Shown here: in pieces, positions 63,520-64,000 of the stretch
How positions within the stretch are numbered: the stretch's first letter is position 1
How the letters are laid out: each line of letters starts with the position of its first letter
NCBI RefSeq assembly: GCF_902459765.1
Contig: NZ_CABPSP010000016.1
Coordinates: forward strand, 1 to 64,000
Direction: 5' to 3'
Origin: Pandoraea anapnoica
Lineage (GTDB): Bacteria > Pseudomonadota > Gammaproteobacteria > Burkholderiales > Burkholderiaceae
DNA length: 64,000 bases
Notes under the pieces: generated by a model
Seen by the model: the letters and a program-made list of their open reading frames with translations, nothing else
Database searches by the model: none
Told to the model about the DNA's origin: nothing
Position numbers and translations under genes: made by a program

Positions 63520-64000
63520 CGGCCTCGGCAACTGCACCGATGCGGGTGACGAGCAGCTGGTCGATCTTGTAGTTGTCGATGTCGACCACTTCGAACTTGT
63601 AACCCGCCGCTTCGGTGGCTTCCGACTTTTTCGGAATGCGCTTTAGCTGATAGATCATGAACCCGGCGATGGTCTCGAACTCGCCCTCGCCGGGGAGTTC
63701 GTCGATATCGAGCGCCTTTTTCACGTCCTCGACGGACGTGACACCGTCGACGAGCCAGGAGTGCTCGTCACGCCGCACGATCTGGTCTTCGTCGGCCGGG
63801 TGGACGACGTCGCCCATGAGTGCGCCAACGATGTCGTTAAGCGTCACCACGCCGACCACCAGACCGTACTCGTTGATGATGACGGCGAAGCCTTCGCGGG
63901 TTTCCTTGAAGCGTGCCAGCGCTTCGGACAGGTTGAGCGTGTCCGGAATCACCAGCAGTTTCTTGGCGTAGAGGCGATCCAGATTGCGGATCACGCTGGA
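63467..64000 (-). CDS. CorC/HlyC family protein (hemolysin-like, CBS domains), C-terminal part
   Basis: This is the last 177 codons of a protein whose N-terminal half lies beyond the window. The fragment covers a CBS domain pair (LLVIPDTLNLSEALARFKETREGFAVIINEYGLVVGVVTLNDIVGALMGDV) and the CorC_HlyC C-terminal domain (WLVDGVTSVEDVKKALDIDELPGEGEFETIAGFMIYQL...KFEVVDIDNYKIDQLLVTRI). Family members with an N-terminal DUF21 membrane domain are linked to magnesium or cobalt efflux; soluble ones lack it. Which type this is cannot be seen. Confidence 0.88.
   Translation of the reverse strand, partial: SSVIRNLDRLYAKKLLVIPDTLNLSEALARFKETREGFAVIINEYGLVVGVVTLNDIVGALMGDVVHPADEDQIVRRDEHSWLVDGVTSVEDVKKALDIDELPGEGEFETIAGFMIYQLKRIPKKSEATEAAGYKFEVVDIDNYKIDQLLVTRIGAVAEAAIAAAKLNANPSENQTS

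Noticed and set aside
1-64000. Genomic island, prophage or transposon
   Set aside because: No integrase, transposase, tRNA junction, direct-repeat borders or long stretch of foreign composition was seen; only local AT-rich gaps.

Overview
The window is a 64 kb stretch of high-GC proteobacterial chromosome. Gene content (recC-recB-recD order, paired MdtB/MdtC RND pumps, H-NS with the short beta-proteobacterial architecture, BigR/Blh/YeeE sulfur cluster, PPK2, many LysR regulators) points to Burkholderiales; Pandoraea or a close relative is my best guess from general knowledge, not from a database search. I see no rRNA, tRNA, CRISPR array, prophage or insertion sequence. Nearly all of it is ordinary, tightly packed chromosomal coding sequence with many 4-base ATGA/GTGA gene overlaps.

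Layout. 1-5.2 kb: end of a LivF-type ABC ATPase; a minus-strand argD followed by two coupled GNAT acetyltransferases; a ferredoxin-reductase-like flavoprotein; a divergent NAD-dependent epimerase-like protein. 5.3-10.0 kb: a MacA-MacB-outer-membrane lipoprotein efflux system. 10.0-11.0 kb: an odd purine-rich, hairpin-bearing non-coding gap. 11.0-15.7 kb: two-component pair, PPK2 polyphosphate kinase, ZntB-like metal transporter. 15.7-20.2 kb: a second-copy-looking leuC-leuD with a 2-hydroxycarboxylate transporter and a divergent LysR gene. 20.7-24.3 kb: GAF-PAS-GGDEF-EAL protein; an autotransporter heptosyltransferase with a C8 tract and 12-base repeats in its 5' coding region. 24.4-30.4 kb: LysR, maeB, and a polar amino acid ABC importer lacking its ATPase. 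30.5-36.9 kb: small secreted YXWGXW protein, tautomerase/LysR pair, BigR-controlled sulfur cluster, MFS exporter with a coupled acetyltransferase. 37-50.4 kb: H-NS, then an EnvZ/OmpR-like pair divergent from mdtA-mdtB-mdtC-outer membrane lipoprotein. 50.8-64 kb: RcsB-like orphan regulator, FUSC-family membrane protein, recC-recB-recD and the end of a CorC/HlyC family protein.

The most interesting signal is upstream of argD: a sigma70-like promoter at 2929-2958 fires straight into a 28-codon, arginine-rich reading frame (2835-2921, 7 Arg codons, three consecutive) followed 23 bases later by a textbook intrinsic terminator (2782-2811), and then argD. That is the architecture of a transcription attenuator controlled by arginine, and the promoter spacing suggests that the leader peptide is read from a leaderless transcript. 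Other items worth testing are the probable phase-variable tract in the heptosyltransferase, the leuCD/2HCT catabolic-looking cluster, the BigR operator, and paired GTTAC/GTAAC sites flanking the efflux-pump regulator divergon.
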